A stretch of 64,000 nucleotides of DNA from HK-STAS-PATE-36 sp964603625 (GCA_964603625.1 CAZRVM010000001.1:1-64000); one strand, 5' to 3'; counted from the first letter of the stretch, positions 1 to 7,824 are shown. A program made the numbers and translations. Notes: a model not told the origin generated them from the sequence alone.

Positions 1-54
1 AGCACAGGTCTCCAAAACCTGGTGTCGGGGGTTCAAGTCCCTCCACCCCTGCCA
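1..54 (+). tRNA. tRNA-Trp(CCA), 3' part
   Basis: This is the 3' portion of a tRNA cut by the window edge. The anticodon stem CAGGT/ACCTG (5-9, 17-21) encloses the loop CTCCAAA with anticodon CCA at 12-14. A T-arm with loop TTCAAGT and a 3' acceptor strand follow, then discriminator G and an encoded CCA at 52-54. It decodes UGG, and UGA is used as a stop in this window. Confidence 0.93.
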
Positions 55-103
55 TCAGATTCTAAATTATTTTACAACTACCAGACTTGCCTGAAAATAC
101 ATA

Positions 104-132
104 TTGCTAAAAAAAGTTATATATTATATAAC
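104..132 (+). promoter_or_regulatory. Promoter of the 143-685 gene
   Basis: TTGCTA (104-109) and TATAAC (127-132) are separated by 17 nt. Transcription would start near 139, only a few bases before the ATG at 143, so the message would have almost no leader. The TTG at 104 is in frame with the gene but lies inside this -35 box, which favours the ATG at 143 as the start. Confidence 0.55.
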
Positions 133-142
133 GAATACGAGC

Positions 143-685
143 ATGAGTAGTCAAAATCAATACGAACAAGAACCAAAAATTTTAGATGTTACTCAAACAG
201 ATAAAAATGAATTTAGATTAAGTCTAACAAATGCCCGCCCGCAAGATGTTTTCGCAACTCTTCGTTATCATATTCCAGATGAAGCATTGTATAATCAAAA
301 AATATCTATTTTATTTGAAAACGCAGTTCAAAGAGGAATGCTTAATAATGCCACTATTTTAGTAGATGACGAAGGCAACAATCAGAACATCGACAACATT
401 AAATTTCACAGAGTGGTTGTATTTAATGAAGAAACCACTGCCGATCAGGCAAGAGATGCTTTTATGCATGCGTATAAGCATAAAACTGATATTAAGATTC
501 ATGATATTGAAGAGTTAGTTTTAACGAACTTTATAACTTCAAATAGTCTACCAGCAGGTGGAATTATTTTTGAGAGTACCAATGAAATAGTAACTGCAAC
601 AATAGATGATATCTCTAATGAAATGAGTGAACTAACTTCTAGATATTACAATGGACAGTCTCTTGGTGGCCCAATTATTGAATAA
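143..685 (+). CDS. Hypothetical protein (180 aa)
   Basis: I do not recognise the family. The start is set at the ATG at 143 because the in-frame TTG at 104 falls inside the predicted -35 box. The protein is acidic and soluble-looking, with no signal peptide or membrane segment. It has a Gln/Asn-rich N-terminus, alternating strand- and helix-like stretches and a C-terminus rich in Asp, Glu and Ser. It lies between tRNA-Trp and the pentose-phosphate operon, with its own near-leaderless promoter, and nothing around it suggests a function. It is probably a lineage-specific protein. Confidence 0.75.
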   Translation: MSSQNQYEQEPKILDVTQTDKNEFRLSLTNARPQDVFATLRYHIPDEALYNQKISILFENAVQRGMLNNATILVDDEGNNQNIDNIKFHRVVVFNEETTADQARDAFMHAYKHKTDIKIHDIEELVLTNFITSNSLPAGGIIFESTNEIVTATIDDISNEMSELTSRYYNGQSLGGPIIE

Positions 686-733
686 ATAAAACAGTATTAA
701 AGTACTTGAATAGTAGCGGTTGAAATAGAAGCG

Positions 734-739
734 TATAAT
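734..739 (+). promoter_or_regulatory. -10 box of pgl, predicted leaderless start
   Basis: There is a perfect TATAAT with 6 nt between it and the ATG at 746, so the predicted first transcribed base is the A of the start codon. No clear -35 box is seen at 16-18 nt, and no Shine-Dalgarno sequence precedes the gene. Confidence 0.55.
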
Positions 740-745
740 ATAAGT

Positions 746-1423
746 ATGGGAAATGTTGTTTTGTATGTTAAAGTTGCTGATATTGATGAGGCCATCTCTA
801 CGTTAACTACTAACCTAGAAAATGCATTATCATCGAATTCAAAAGTTGTGTGGTTTGTGCCTGGCGGTAGTAATATTCCGATTTCTGTGGCTACATCTAA
901 GGCAATTCCAAAAAAGTTGAGAACTAAACTTATTGTAACTTTAACTGATGAACGGTTTGGAAAGTATGGTCATAAAGATTCTAATTGGCAACAACTTAAA
1001 GATTTAGGTTTTGATTTTGAAGGCATTCATTCGGTAGAATTTCTACAAACAAACAACTTAAATCTTATTGATACTCAAAATATTGTTGAGAAGAATATAA
1101 AAACTTTAATAAATGATGCTTATTTTTTTGGCCAATTTGGAATTGGATTAGATGGGCATATTGCAGGAGTTAAACCAGATAGCCCCGCAGTGAGTTCTAA
1201 GAATTTAGTTTGTGGCTATAATTCAGAAGATTTTATAAGATTAACTACAACACCAAAACTTATAAAACACTTAGACGAAGCGCATATTTTCGCATTAGGA
1301 AAAGAAAAATTAAACATTATAAAACTACTCAAAAATAGTGATGAATCGTTGATAAAAATGCCAGCACAAGTGGTAAAGCAAATTAAAAAAGCTGTTATTT
1401 ACAGCGAGGAGGTTAAACAATGA
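746..1423 (+). CDS. pgl: 6-phosphogluconolactonase
   Basis: Hydrolyses 6-phosphogluconolactone to 6-phosphogluconate in the cytosolic oxidative pentose-phosphate pathway. The sugar-phosphate isomerase-like fold is shown by PGGSNIP near residue 39, the LTDERFG motif near residue 74 and the family signature GIGLDGHIAGVKPDSPA near residue 130. The length of 225 aa is normal for the DevB/NagB-type enzyme. The gene ends in TGA and its stop overlaps the next start (ATGA), so it is translationally coupled to gnd. A TATAAT box sits 6 nt before the ATG and no ribosome binding site is visible, which suggests a leaderless operon mRNA. The operon context with gnd and zwf strongly supports the call. Confidence 0.93.
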   Translation: MGNVVLYVKVADIDEAISTLTTNLENALSSNSKVVWFVPGGSNIPISVATSKAIPKKLRTKLIVTLTDERFGKYGHKDSNWQQLKDLGFDFEGIHSVEFLQTNNLNLIDTQNIVEKNIKTLINDAYFFGQFGIGLDGHIAGVKPDSPAVSSKNLVCGYNSEDFIRLTTTPKLIKHLDEAHIFALGKEKLNIIKLLKNSDESLIKMPAQVVKQIKKAVIYSEEVKQ

Positions 1424-2328
1424 AAGTAATTTTAGTGGGATTGGGCAAAATGGGAATGCAAATTGCTAAAAGATTTACAGAAAACAATAATGAGGTTATT
1501 GCGCTCGATGGAAATAAGTCTGCTCAAGCTGAAGCTAGTGGCTTTGGAGTAATAATAGCAAATAGTCGCGAGGAAGCTTTAGCTAAAGTTAATAAAGCCC
1601 AAATAATAATATGGTTAATGATACCAGCAAGTGCAGTTGATGATGAGTTAAACGAATGGCTAAAGCTTTTAACGCCAAACAGCATAATTATTGATGGAGG
1701 CAACTCAGATTTTCGAAATACAATAAAAAGAGCCGAAAAAACTCACGCTAAGAAAATTAAACTGTTAGATGTAGGTACGAGTGGTGGAGTATTAGGTAGT
1801 GCAAATGGATTCTCAATGATGGTTGGCGGTGATCGTTCTGCATACACAACGATTACGCCTCTTTTGGACTCCTTAGCCAAACCCAGAGGAGGACATAATT
1901 ATTTTGGTGAAAGTGGAACAGGGCATTATATTAAAATGGTACATAATGCAATTGAATACGGAATGATGGAGAGCTTAGCAGAAGGCTACAGAGTGCTAAA
2001 AGATGGACCAATTAAAAATATTGATTTAGGTGCCGTTGGTGATATATGGCAAAAAGCCAGTATAATTTCTAGTGATTTAAACGGGTTAGTTGCGCAAATA
2101 ATGCATGAAAATCCAAATCTGGATGGCATAAATGGTTATGTGGCTGAATCTGGAGAAGCTCGCTGGACACTAGAAGTTGCAAAAGAAAATAACATAATAA
2201 TACCAGCAATCAACGAGGCTTTTGAGGTTCGATTACAAAGCCAGCAAGGAAATGTTAATTTTGCAACTAAAACTTTAGCAGCACTACGCAACAAATTTGG
2301 CGGACATAAAATTAACAAAACAAATTAA
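1420..2328 (+). CDS. gnd: 6-phosphogluconate dehydrogenase, decarboxylating
   Basis: Oxidatively decarboxylates 6-phosphogluconate to ribulose 5-phosphate. The N-terminal Rossmann motif GLGKMGMQIAKR occupies residues 7-18. The substrate-binding signatures IDGGNSDF (near 91) and VGTSGGVLGS (near 118), and the catalytic-lysine region GHYIKMVHNAIEYG (near 168), are all present. At 302 aa it belongs to the short form rather than the ~470-aa enterobacterial type; the short form is often NAD-dependent, but the cofactor cannot be read here. It overlaps the end of pgl by 4 nt and has GAGG upstream. Eight bases separate it from zwf. Confidence 0.93.
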   Translation: MKVILVGLGKMGMQIAKRFTENNNEVIALDGNKSAQAEASGFGVIIANSREEALAKVNKAQIIIWLMIPASAVDDELNEWLKLLTPNSIIIDGGNSDFRNTIKRAEKTHAKKIKLLDVGTSGGVLGSANGFSMMVGGDRSAYTTITPLLDSLAKPRGGHNYFGESGTGHYIKMVHNAIEYGMMESLAEGYRVLKDGPIKNIDLGAVGDIWQKASIISSDLNGLVAQIMHENPNLDGINGYVAESGEARWTLEVAKENNIIIPAINEAFEVRLQSQQGNVNFATKTLAALRNKFGGHKINKTN

Positions 2329-2336
2329 ACTACAAA

Positions 2337-3782
2337 ATGCTAAGTAAACTACGAATTAAAGATTGGCGTCAAGAAAAACTAAGCCCAACTATAATTGTTA
2401 TATTTGGGATTACAGGAGATTTAAGTCAGCGTAAGCTCCTACCGGCGCTATATTACCTAATTAAAAATGATTTATTACCTCCAAGAACAAAGATTATTGG
2501 TGTGAGCCGGCACGATGTAGACATAAACAATTTAATGTTATCCGTTAGAAAAACATTAAAAGACAGTCATCAAGATTGTAGCGAATCCACAATTACAAAA
2601 TTTAGTGAAATGTTAAGTATGCAAAAGTTGAACCTTACTTCAAAAGATGATTATGTAATCTTAAAAACAAGTTTAGATAAAATTGAAGAAGGTCTTGGAG
2701 TGTGTTTGAATAGGCTTTTCTACCTTGCAATTCCTCCAACAGTTCTCTCGCATATAGTTGAAAATCTTGGAGAGTCAGGCCTTGCAAATGGTTGTCAGCA
2801 CGGCAAGGCAAATAGTCGCCTTTTGCTTGAGAAACCTTTTGGCTATGACACAATTTCAGCAAAGGAATTAATCTCAACAAATGCTAAATATTTTAATGAA
2901 GAACAGATATTTAGAATAGACCATTATGTTGCCAAAGAAACCGTACAAAATATTCTTAGTTTCAGATTTCAAAACCCTATTTTTGAAAGTATTTGGAATG
3001 CAAATCATATTAGCTTCATTGAAATCATCGCCTATGAGAAAATAGACATAGAAAACAGAGCTATATTTTATGAGCAAACTGGTGCTTTAAGAGACTTAGC
3101 ACAAAGCCATTTACTGCAACTGCTTGCAATCGTTGCAATGGAGGAACCATCTAGTCTGAGTTCCGAGCATATTCACCTGTCTAAACAAAATTTGCTAAAA
3201 AGTGTAACACCAATACCTCAAGATAACCTAGAACAACAGGCAGTCAGGGGTCAATATTCTGGTTATAAAAAGGAAGTTAATAATTCAAAAACTTTTGTAG
3301 AAACCTATGCCGGATTAAAGTTATACATTGGTACTGCTCGCTGGCGTAATGTTCCTTTTTTTATAAAAACTGGGAAAGCACTACATGAAAAAAAGACTCA
3401 AGTTAGGGTACACTTCAAACCAAAAAATCTTAAAATCAACACTGCAAATGATTTATGTATAAACATACAACCAAATGAAGGTATAGAGCTAAAGTTGTGG
3501 GCAAAAAAACCCGGATTTGAGACTCAACTAAATAAAGTAAATATGAGTTTTTTGTATCAACAAGCTTTTGATGAGTATGGCCATCCCAATGCATACGAAC
3601 GAGTTTTAGTTGACGCAATCAAAGGAGATCAATCCTTATTTGCATCGAGTGAGGAAGTATTGGCATCTTGGCATATTCTAGAACCAGTAATAAACAAGTG
3701 GGATTCTATAAGCGATGGACTACAGATTTATGAAAAAGGCTCAAACGGCCCTAAATTACCAAAAACATGGCCTGTTTTTTAG
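2337..3782 (+). CDS. zwf: Glucose-6-phosphate 1-dehydrogenase
   Basis: Oxidises glucose 6-phosphate to 6-phosphogluconolactone, the first step of the pathway completed by the two genes upstream. The nucleotide-binding motif is GITGDLSQRKLLPALY near residue 24. LLLEKPFGYD lies near 163, and the active-site motif RIDHYVAKE, with the catalytic His, lies near 192. The length of 481 aa is typical. The gene follows gnd by 8 nt without a strong ribosome binding site, so translation is probably coupled. The order pgl-gnd-zwf puts the first enzyme last. Transcription runs towards the convergent Rpf-like gene, with a hairpin between them. Confidence 0.95.
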   Translation: MLSKLRIKDWRQEKLSPTIIVIFGITGDLSQRKLLPALYYLIKNDLLPPRTKIIGVSRHDVDINNLMLSVRKTLKDSHQDCSESTITKFSEMLSMQKLNLTSKDDYVILKTSLDKIEEGLGVCLNRLFYLAIPPTVLSHIVENLGESGLANGCQHGKANSRLLLEKPFGYDTISAKELISTNAKYFNEEQIFRIDHYVAKETVQNILSFRFQNPIFESIWNANHISFIEIIAYEKIDIENRAIFYEQTGALRDLAQSHLLQLLAIVAMEEPSSLSSEHIHLSKQNLLKSVTPIPQDNLEQQAVRGQYSGYKKEVNNSKTFVETYAGLKLYIGTARWRNVPFFIKTGKALHEKKTQVRVHFKPKNLKINTANDLCINIQPNEGIELKLWAKKPGFETQLNKVNMSFLYQQAFDEYGHPNAYERVLVDAIKGDQSLFASSEEVLASWHILEPVINKWDSISDGLQIYEKGSNGPKLPKTWPVF

Positions 3783-3813
3783 TCCATAAATTATGAAAAT
3801 CTAATATAAATAA

Positions 3814-3849
3814 AAATACATCAGAGGTGTGAGACCAGCTGATGTATTT
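3814..3849 (-). terminator. Terminator between zwf and the Rpf-like gene
   Basis: Eleven-base arms AAATACATCAG (3814-3824) and CTGATGTATTT (3839-3849) form a perfect stem with a 14-nt loop. On the minus strand the stem runs into a U-rich tract (TTTTTATTTA), so it best terminates the wall-hydrolase gene. On the plus strand it follows zwf but lacks a good U-run, so it may act in both directions only weakly. Confidence 0.75.
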
Positions 3850-3867
3850 AAAAATTATATAATTAGG

Positions 3868-4521
3868 TTATCTTAAACCGAGCTTTCTAGTACAGGCTGG
3901 CCATTGCCCCCATCCACTTCTAGCCTGAAGTATTTGGCCGCGCATAATTTGCTCTTCTCTACTGGCTTGATGCGGTAATCCACTTCCACCAACAGACTTC
4001 CATGTAGAAGCTGTAAACTGCAGGCCACCGTAATATCCATTTCCAGTATTTATTGCCCAATTACCGCCAGACTCGCAACGAGCTAATGAATCCCAAACAT
4101 CTCCTTCTGCTACTTTAACATTACTTGTAGTTTCAGATTTTTGCTTCTTGATATTTTTTGAATTCTTAGTAGCTTTATTCTGATGTTTAACAGCAGGCTT
4201 TACTGACTCTGATTTTGGCGTATCTGCCGGCAAGTTTCGACTAGGTATTTGCTCATCAGCATTTGGAATTCGTACTTTTTCGCCCGGATGAATTACATCT
4301 GGATCTTGAATAAAAGTATTCGCGTCAAACAATCTTACATATGTTGTTTGGTGTTTGCTCGCAATTTTACTTAAACTATCGTTTTGTATTACTTCAACCA
4401 TAACAGGTTGTGGTATGTTTGTATTTGGTTGAGCAATTTCTTCTGCTCGTACGGATGTAGTTGATGCAAAGGCTAAAAAGCCCGCAACAAACAGACCCGC
4501 AATTATAGCGGTTTTTCGCAT
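3868..4521 (-). CDS. Secreted LysM plus resuscitation-promoting-factor-like muralytic protein
   Basis: Predicted peptidoglycan-cleaving enzyme acting outside the membrane. Residues 1-26 form a signal peptide (basic start, hydrophobic core, then VRA-E). A LysM wall-binding domain spans about 43-86. A Lys/Ser/Thr-rich linker covers roughly 95-137, and a C-terminal Rpf/transglycosylase-like domain spans about 139-217. The catalytic glutamate is Glu150 in ARCESGGNW, and Cys149 and Cys210 are placed to form the usual disulfide. Rpf domains are best known in Actinobacteria, the usual hosts of Saccharibacteria. It has its own promoter, a ~110-nt leader and a strong AGGAGG site 11 nt before the ATG. 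It could remodel the cell's own wall or act on a host's. Confidence 0.88.
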   Translation of the reverse strand: MRKTAIIAGLFVAGFLAFASTTSVRAEEIAQPNTNIPQPVMVEVIQNDSLSKIASKHQTTYVRLFDANTFIQDPDVIHPGEKVRIPNADEQIPSRNLPADTPKSESVKPAVKHQNKATKNSKNIKKQKSETTSNVKVAEGDVWDSLARCESGGNWAINTGNGYYGGLQFTASTWKSVGGSGLPHQASREEQIMRGQILQARSGWGQWPACTRKLGLR

Positions 4522-4637
4522 AATTTAGTTTCCTCCTTATACCCTATTCATCCCTCGTATGATCACTAATAATATTTTTCGTCATTTGGGGTTGATGATA
4601 GGTTGTGTACTCTCCTCACAAAAAAGACACAATGACC

Positions 4638-4665
4638 ATCATACCTGATTGATTTTAAATGTCAA
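4638..4665 (-). promoter_or_regulatory. Promoter of the Rpf-like gene
   Basis: On the minus strand a perfect TTGACA (4660-4665) is followed after 16 nt by TATGAT (4638-4643). Transcription should start near 4631, giving a leader of about 110 nt before the ATG at 4521. The leader holds a small TGTG/CACA hairpin. I looked for the c-di-AMP (ydaO) riboswitch motifs found upstream of actinobacterial rpf genes and did not see them. Confidence 0.65.
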
Positions 4666-4776
4666 ATTAACCTCAAGAAGTTATGTGTTGTAATAAATAC
4701 TGTTGTAAACTAATAAGTATTTGAAATAATAAATTTTCGAAAAGTCATATTAGTATTTTAAAAGACTATGCAATAA

Positions 4777-4983
4777 TTATCTTTTTTTGGCTTTAACTTC
4801 GTTTCTTCCTAAACTCTTTTTTGTTTCAACAAACAAAACATGTTTTCTAAGCTTTGGGTCATACTTTCTAAGCTCTAATTTATCAGGTGTATTTTGATGA
4901 TTCTTTACGGTATAGTAGTTTCGATTACCAGATTCTTCTGAAACCATACCAAGAATTTTTCGTTTTGCAGATTTTTTAGCCAT
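4777..4983 (-). CDS. rpmG: Large ribosomal subunit protein bL33, cysteine-free form
   Basis: Small basic 68-aa protein of the 50S subunit near the E site. The bL33 pattern is visible in NYYTVKNHQNTPDKLELRKYDPKLRKHV. The two CxxC pairs of the zinc form are absent, so this is the C-minus paralogue type. The ATG overlaps the stop of the PspC gene by one base (TAATG), so the two are translationally coupled. The N-terminus is somewhat longer than in most bL33. Together with cysteine-free bL36, uS4 and uS14 it fits a ribosome needing little zinc. Confidence 0.9.
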   Translation of the reverse strand: MAKKSAKRKILGMVSEESGNRNYYTVKNHQNTPDKLELRKYDPKLRKHVLFVETKKSLGRNEVKAKKR

Positions 4984-5186
4984 TATTTTTTAACCTCACT
5001 TTTAGTTGGCATTATTATAGCAAGAACAATATATGCAATTATGCCAGGAATAAAAGCTGATATTATAGTAATTAATGCGTATCCAGCCCGAATTAAAGTT
5101 GGGTCAACATCAAAATATTCAGCAATCCCCGCACAGACTCCATCTAGTTTTTTATCTGTTTCAGATTTATAAAGTTTTTTACTCAT
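4983..5186 (-). CDS. PspC-domain membrane protein
   Basis: A 67-aa protein consisting almost entirely of a PspC domain. An N-terminal soluble segment carries the family signature KKLDGVCAGIAEYFDVDPTLIR, followed by one long hydrophobic segment (about residues 33-60) and a charged tail. PspC proteins are linked to envelope stress, but a stand-alone copy like this has no assignable partner here. It is the first gene of a two-gene unit with rpmG. The promoter places its -10 box exactly 6 nt before the ATG, with no ribosome binding site, so the mRNA is predicted to be leaderless. Confidence 0.88.
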   Translation of the reverse strand: MSKKLYKSETDKKLDGVCAGIAEYFDVDPTLIRAGYALITIISAFIPGIIAYIVLAIIMPTKSEVKK

Positions 5187-5192
5187 TTTGTT

Positions 5193-5221
5193 ATTTTAAC
5201 AGATAAAACATTTTAATACAA
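5193..5221 (-). promoter_or_regulatory. Promoter of pspC-rpmG, predicted leaderless
   Basis: On the minus strand TTGTAT (5216-5221), a 17-nt spacer and TAAAAT (5193-5198), with an extended TG one base upstream of the -10 box. Only 6 nt separate the -10 box from the ATG at 5186, so the predicted start of transcription is the start codon itself. This is the clearest leaderless arrangement in the window. Confidence 0.65.
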
Positions 5222-5283
5222 CATTGATACTAGTTAATTTTACATACCAAAAATTTAAAAATTTCAAAGAATTGAACTTATAG

Positions 5284-5310
5284 TAAAAATATATCTGAGA
5301 GATGATATAT
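5284..5310 (-). terminator. Weak terminator after tRNA-Thr(GGT)
   Basis: Arms ATATATC (5289-5295) and GATATAT (5304-5310) flank an 8-nt loop. On the minus strand the stem is followed by TTTTTAC. The stem is AU-rich and therefore weak, but it lies just downstream of the tRNA and before the pspC promoter. Confidence 0.4.
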
Positions 5311-5340
5311 GTTGTGATTGTTCAAGCATAAATCACATTC

Positions 5341-5415
<75 letters not shown>

Positions 5416-5466
5416 ACAATATAACTATATTTTAACAAATAACATAAATTGGTACGAATGTTGTTA

Positions 5467-5832
5467 TTATTTTTCGAAACTTTCAATTAACGAAAGCAAA
5501 CTAAGTTGGTTTTCATTTACAATAACTTCGTTAACTACAGGTTCAAAATTAGTTTCTAAAACCGATCTTTTATCTTGAATTAGCCTGATGGGCTGAACAT
5601 TAGTTTTTTGTTGAATTTTAGAGTACATATCGGAATCAGATTGATCAAGCATAACACCCCATAAACCGTGAGGAAACATCATTTCAGGATCTAAACCTAA
5701 AAAAGTATTTTGATTACAGTAGTTTATAACACTGCTAAATGCTTCCTCTTCTGATAGTGCAGGTGCAATAAATTCTGCATCAGAATCAACAAAAACTTTA
5801 TACCAATTATTTTCTTGGTTATATTTAAACAT
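5467..5832 (-). CDS. Hypothetical protein (121 aa)
   Basis: Family not recognised. It is soluble-looking and acidic, with an aromatic N-terminal stretch (MFKYNQENNWYKVF), a central part rich in Met, Phe and Leu and a Leu/Ser/Glu C-terminus. The ATG at 5832 is chosen. An in-frame TTG at 5838 is also possible, because a promoter (TTGAAG at 5871-5876, 18 nt, TATACT at 5847-5852) would start transcription near 5840, right at that TTG. The mRNA would be leaderless or nearly so with either start. It lies alone between two tRNA genes, with no informative neighbours. Confidence 0.72.
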   Translation of the reverse strand: MFKYNQENNWYKVFVDSDAEFIAPALSEEEAFSSVINYCNQNTFLGLDPEMMFPHGLWGVMLDQSDSDMYSKIQQKTNVQPIRLIQDKRSVLETNFEPVVNEVIVNENQLSLLSLIESFEK

Positions 5833-5984
5833 AAGCAACGCTTGTTAGTATAAACTGCTTTTTACCTATGCTTCAAATTAAATAAAAAACTACAACAACA
5901 TTTAATTTTAAGTAAACTTTAATGCGATCTTATAAGAATTTACCAATAAAAAAGAATTTTCTTGCTCTTTTTAAAGTCCATTAC

Positions 5985-6070
5985 TGGTGCAGGGTGTAGG
6001 ATTCGAACCTACGAAGGCATAAGCCAGCAGATTTACAGTCTGCCGTGTTTGACCGCTTCACTAACCCTGC
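5985..6070 (-). tRNA. tRNA-Tyr(GTA)
   Basis: An 86-nt class II tRNA on the minus strand. The acceptor GCAGGGT pairs with ACCCTGC. Anticodon stem GCAGA/TCTGC encloses the loop CTGTAAA with anticodon GTA. A long variable arm follows, then a T-arm with TTCGAAT. CCA is encoded at 5985-5987. It shares a short spacer full of hairpins with the following tRNA-Thr. Confidence 0.95.
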
Positions 6071-6146
6071 AGAAGTAGCCAAAGTTGACTACCAACACAT
6101 CCCTGACAATCCTCAGGTAATTAGGTATTCTCGCATTATACCTAAA

Positions 6147-6223
6147 TGGAGCTGGCAGAGGGATTCGAACCCACGACCTACGGTTTACAAAACCGTCGCT
6201 CTAACCAACTGAGCTATGCCAGC
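6147..6223 (-). tRNA. tRNA-Thr(TGT)
   Basis: A 77-nt cloverleaf on the minus strand with acceptor GCTGGCA/TGCCAGC. Anticodon stem ACGGT/ACCGT encloses the loop TTTGTAA with anticodon TGT. The T-loop is TTCGAAT and CCA is encoded at 6147-6149. It complements the GGT isoacceptor about 0.8 kb away. Confidence 0.95.
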
Positions 6224-6262
6224 AAAAATTCTTTGCTTTTTAAAATTTTTAAATTTTATATA

Positions 6263-6282
6263 AAGTGCTCCTAAAAGCACTT
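6263..6282 (-). terminator. Hairpin after the TPR gene
   Basis: Perfect 7-bp arms AAGTGCT (6263-6269) and AGCACTT (6276-6282) with a 6-nt loop lie 24 nt downstream of the TPR gene stop. The following minus-strand sequence, TATATAAAATTT, is only moderately U-rich, so termination may be partial and allow read-through into the tRNA genes. Confidence 0.45.
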
Positions 6283-6305
6283 GGAGAATTTTAACAGGTT
6301 GTGGG

Positions 6306-6962
6306 CTAAATTACAACTCTACGCTTATGCCTGATAATTCGTTTAGGTTTGCCACTAGGCACAACTAGTTTTGCAATTTGCTTTTCAATTTGTTCAGCTT
6401 CTTCTGGCATATTAAAAGACTCATAAGCTTTTTGTAACAAACTCAAGGATTCTTTATTTGGCTCTAGTTCTACTGCTTTTTGAAGTTCTTGGAACATTAA
6501 TTTTTCATTACCAAGCTTTTCCTGAACTTTTGCATATGCGATATGCCTAGCGGCTAGTGTGTCTTCTAATTTTAAAGCTTGCTCAAATGCAGTGGCAGCT
6601 TTATCATAATTTTCGGTTTCATAGTAAATTAAGCCCAAATTATGCAGGCTAGACGGGGTTGTTTCAATACTAGAGGCAATCTCGAAACAATCGATCGCAT
6701 CTTTATATTCTTTCTGTTTAGCATAAAGAATACCTAAACGATTATAGGCAGCGGCATTTTTTTCATCGATTTTTAAAATTGTTAGAAGTGCTTTTTCAGC
6801 ACGCAAAAATCTATTCTCGCGCATACCTTGATGGGCTATATCCCAAAGCTTAGCTAATTTGCCAGATATCTTACTTGGTAATTGAGTAAAATCGTCATCT
6901 AATTGATTTGCGCTTAAAATTGTAATAATTCCAAGAACAAAGAATAGTGAAAGTGCCAACAT
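6306..6962 (-). CDS. Membrane-anchored TPR-repeat protein
   Basis: A 218-aa protein. The hydrophobic N-terminus (about residues 2-18) is likely a signal anchor. Three to four tetratricopeptide repeats follow, roughly from residue 43 to 175, seen in AAAYNRLGILYAKQKEYKDA, SSLHNLGLIYYETENYDKA and similar 34-residue units. The last 15 residues are strongly basic (KPKRIIRHKRR). TPR modules build protein-protein scaffolds, and no specific partner can be named. It lies 13 nt downstream of the delta' gene in the same direction, so the two are probably co-transcribed. Confidence 0.85.
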   Translation of the reverse strand: MLALSLFFVLGIITILSANQLDDDFTQLPSKISGKLAKLWDIAHQGMRENRFLRAEKALLTILKIDEKNAAAYNRLGILYAKQKEYKDAIDCFEIASSIETTPSSLHNLGLIYYETENYDKAATAFEQALKLEDTLAARHIAYAKVQEKLGNEKLMFQELQKAVELEPNKESLSLLQKAYESFNMPEEAEQIEKQIAKLVVPSGKPKRIIRHKRRVVI

Positions 6963-6975
6963 AATACAACTATTA

Positions 6976-7824
6976 TTATATACTTAAAACAAGTTTAGTT
7001 AAAATCAATTTATTATTACCTTTAAGCTGAGATTCTTTTTTAGCTAAATATGTTGCTTTTTTTAATTTATGCCAGAAAATCACCTGTTTTTGATCTGACA
7101 TTACAGAATTTTTAAAACCTGAATCGGCAACAATATATAATGCATCTAAAAAACTTGTAACATCACTTTTAGCCAGATTGTTAATCATTGAAGTTTTTTG
7201 AAACTTATTTAACTTAATGAATTGCTTTACTGAATCAATTTGTTCTAATAGAGGATGCTCCTGGTTTGAAAGTAAAGACCAAAGCATGCCAAGCTTGCCT
7301 TGTGAAATAAGTATACTTTTTGATAATTTAACTTCCTCAAAGTCATCTTTGAAAAATTGTTTTATTTCTTTACTTGTTGGGGGAATTAAATTTAGTATTT
7401 TAATTCTCGATTGAATTGTTGGCAATAAACTCTGCACGGAACTGGCGCATAAGATAAATAAAACATCTCGTGGTGGCTCTTCTAATGGTTTTAGAAGAAG
7501 GTTTTGGCATTCTTTTGTTAAGACTTCAGCGTTTTTTATAATGATAACCCTTGGTGTCTCTAAAGCGGAAGTAGCTTTTAACTTAATGAATGAATTAATT
7601 TGCCTAATTTCGTCTATTAAAATATTGCCTTTTTCATCTGGCTTGATTACTAATAAATTTGGATTGTCATTCAGCTGATCTGTGTTTAGAAATTTGCTTG
7701 CAATAAATTTGGCGATTGTAAATTTACCAAAGCCATTTGGCGCAATTAGGCTCAAGCATTGACCTTTCTGGTTGATAAAATCATCTATTGATTTCTTCGA
7801 TGAACTGCTGAGAAGTACTCTCAT
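6976..7824 (-). CDS. holB: DNA polymerase III delta' subunit-like AAA+ protein
   Basis: Predicted clamp-loader subunit. A P-loop-like motif APNGFGKFTIAKF lies near residue 27. A Walker-B-like strand with the conserved LLKPLEEPP helix lies near residue 110, and the sensor-1 region LPTIQSRIKIL lies near 135. This pattern is typical of the DnaX/HolB family. The four zinc-binding cysteines of classical delta' and DnaX are absent. At 282 aa it is shorter than Escherichia coli HolB (334). Its ATG overlaps the pseudouridine synthase stop by one base. It could be another clamp-loader-like AAA+ protein, but the EEPP helix and context favour delta'. Confidence 0.85.
   Translation of the reverse strand: MRVLLSSSSKKSIDDFINQKGQCLSLIAPNGFGKFTIAKFIASKFLNTDQLNDNPNLLVIKPDEKGNILIDEIRQINSFIKLKATSALETPRVIIIKNAEVLTKECQNLLLKPLEEPPRDVLFILCASSVQSLLPTIQSRIKILNLIPPTSKEIKQFFKDDFEEVKLSKSILISQGKLGMLWSLLSNQEHPLLEQIDSVKQFIKLNKFQKTSMINNLAKSDVTSFLDALYIVADSGFKNSVMSDQKQVIFWHKLKKATYLAKKESQLKGNNKLILTKLVLSI

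Noticed and set aside
4522..4660. c-di-AMP (ydaO-type) riboswitch upstream of the Rpf-like gene
   Set aside because: Such riboswitches often precede rpf genes in Actinobacteria, but the ~110-nt leader is short and lacks the conserved motifs.
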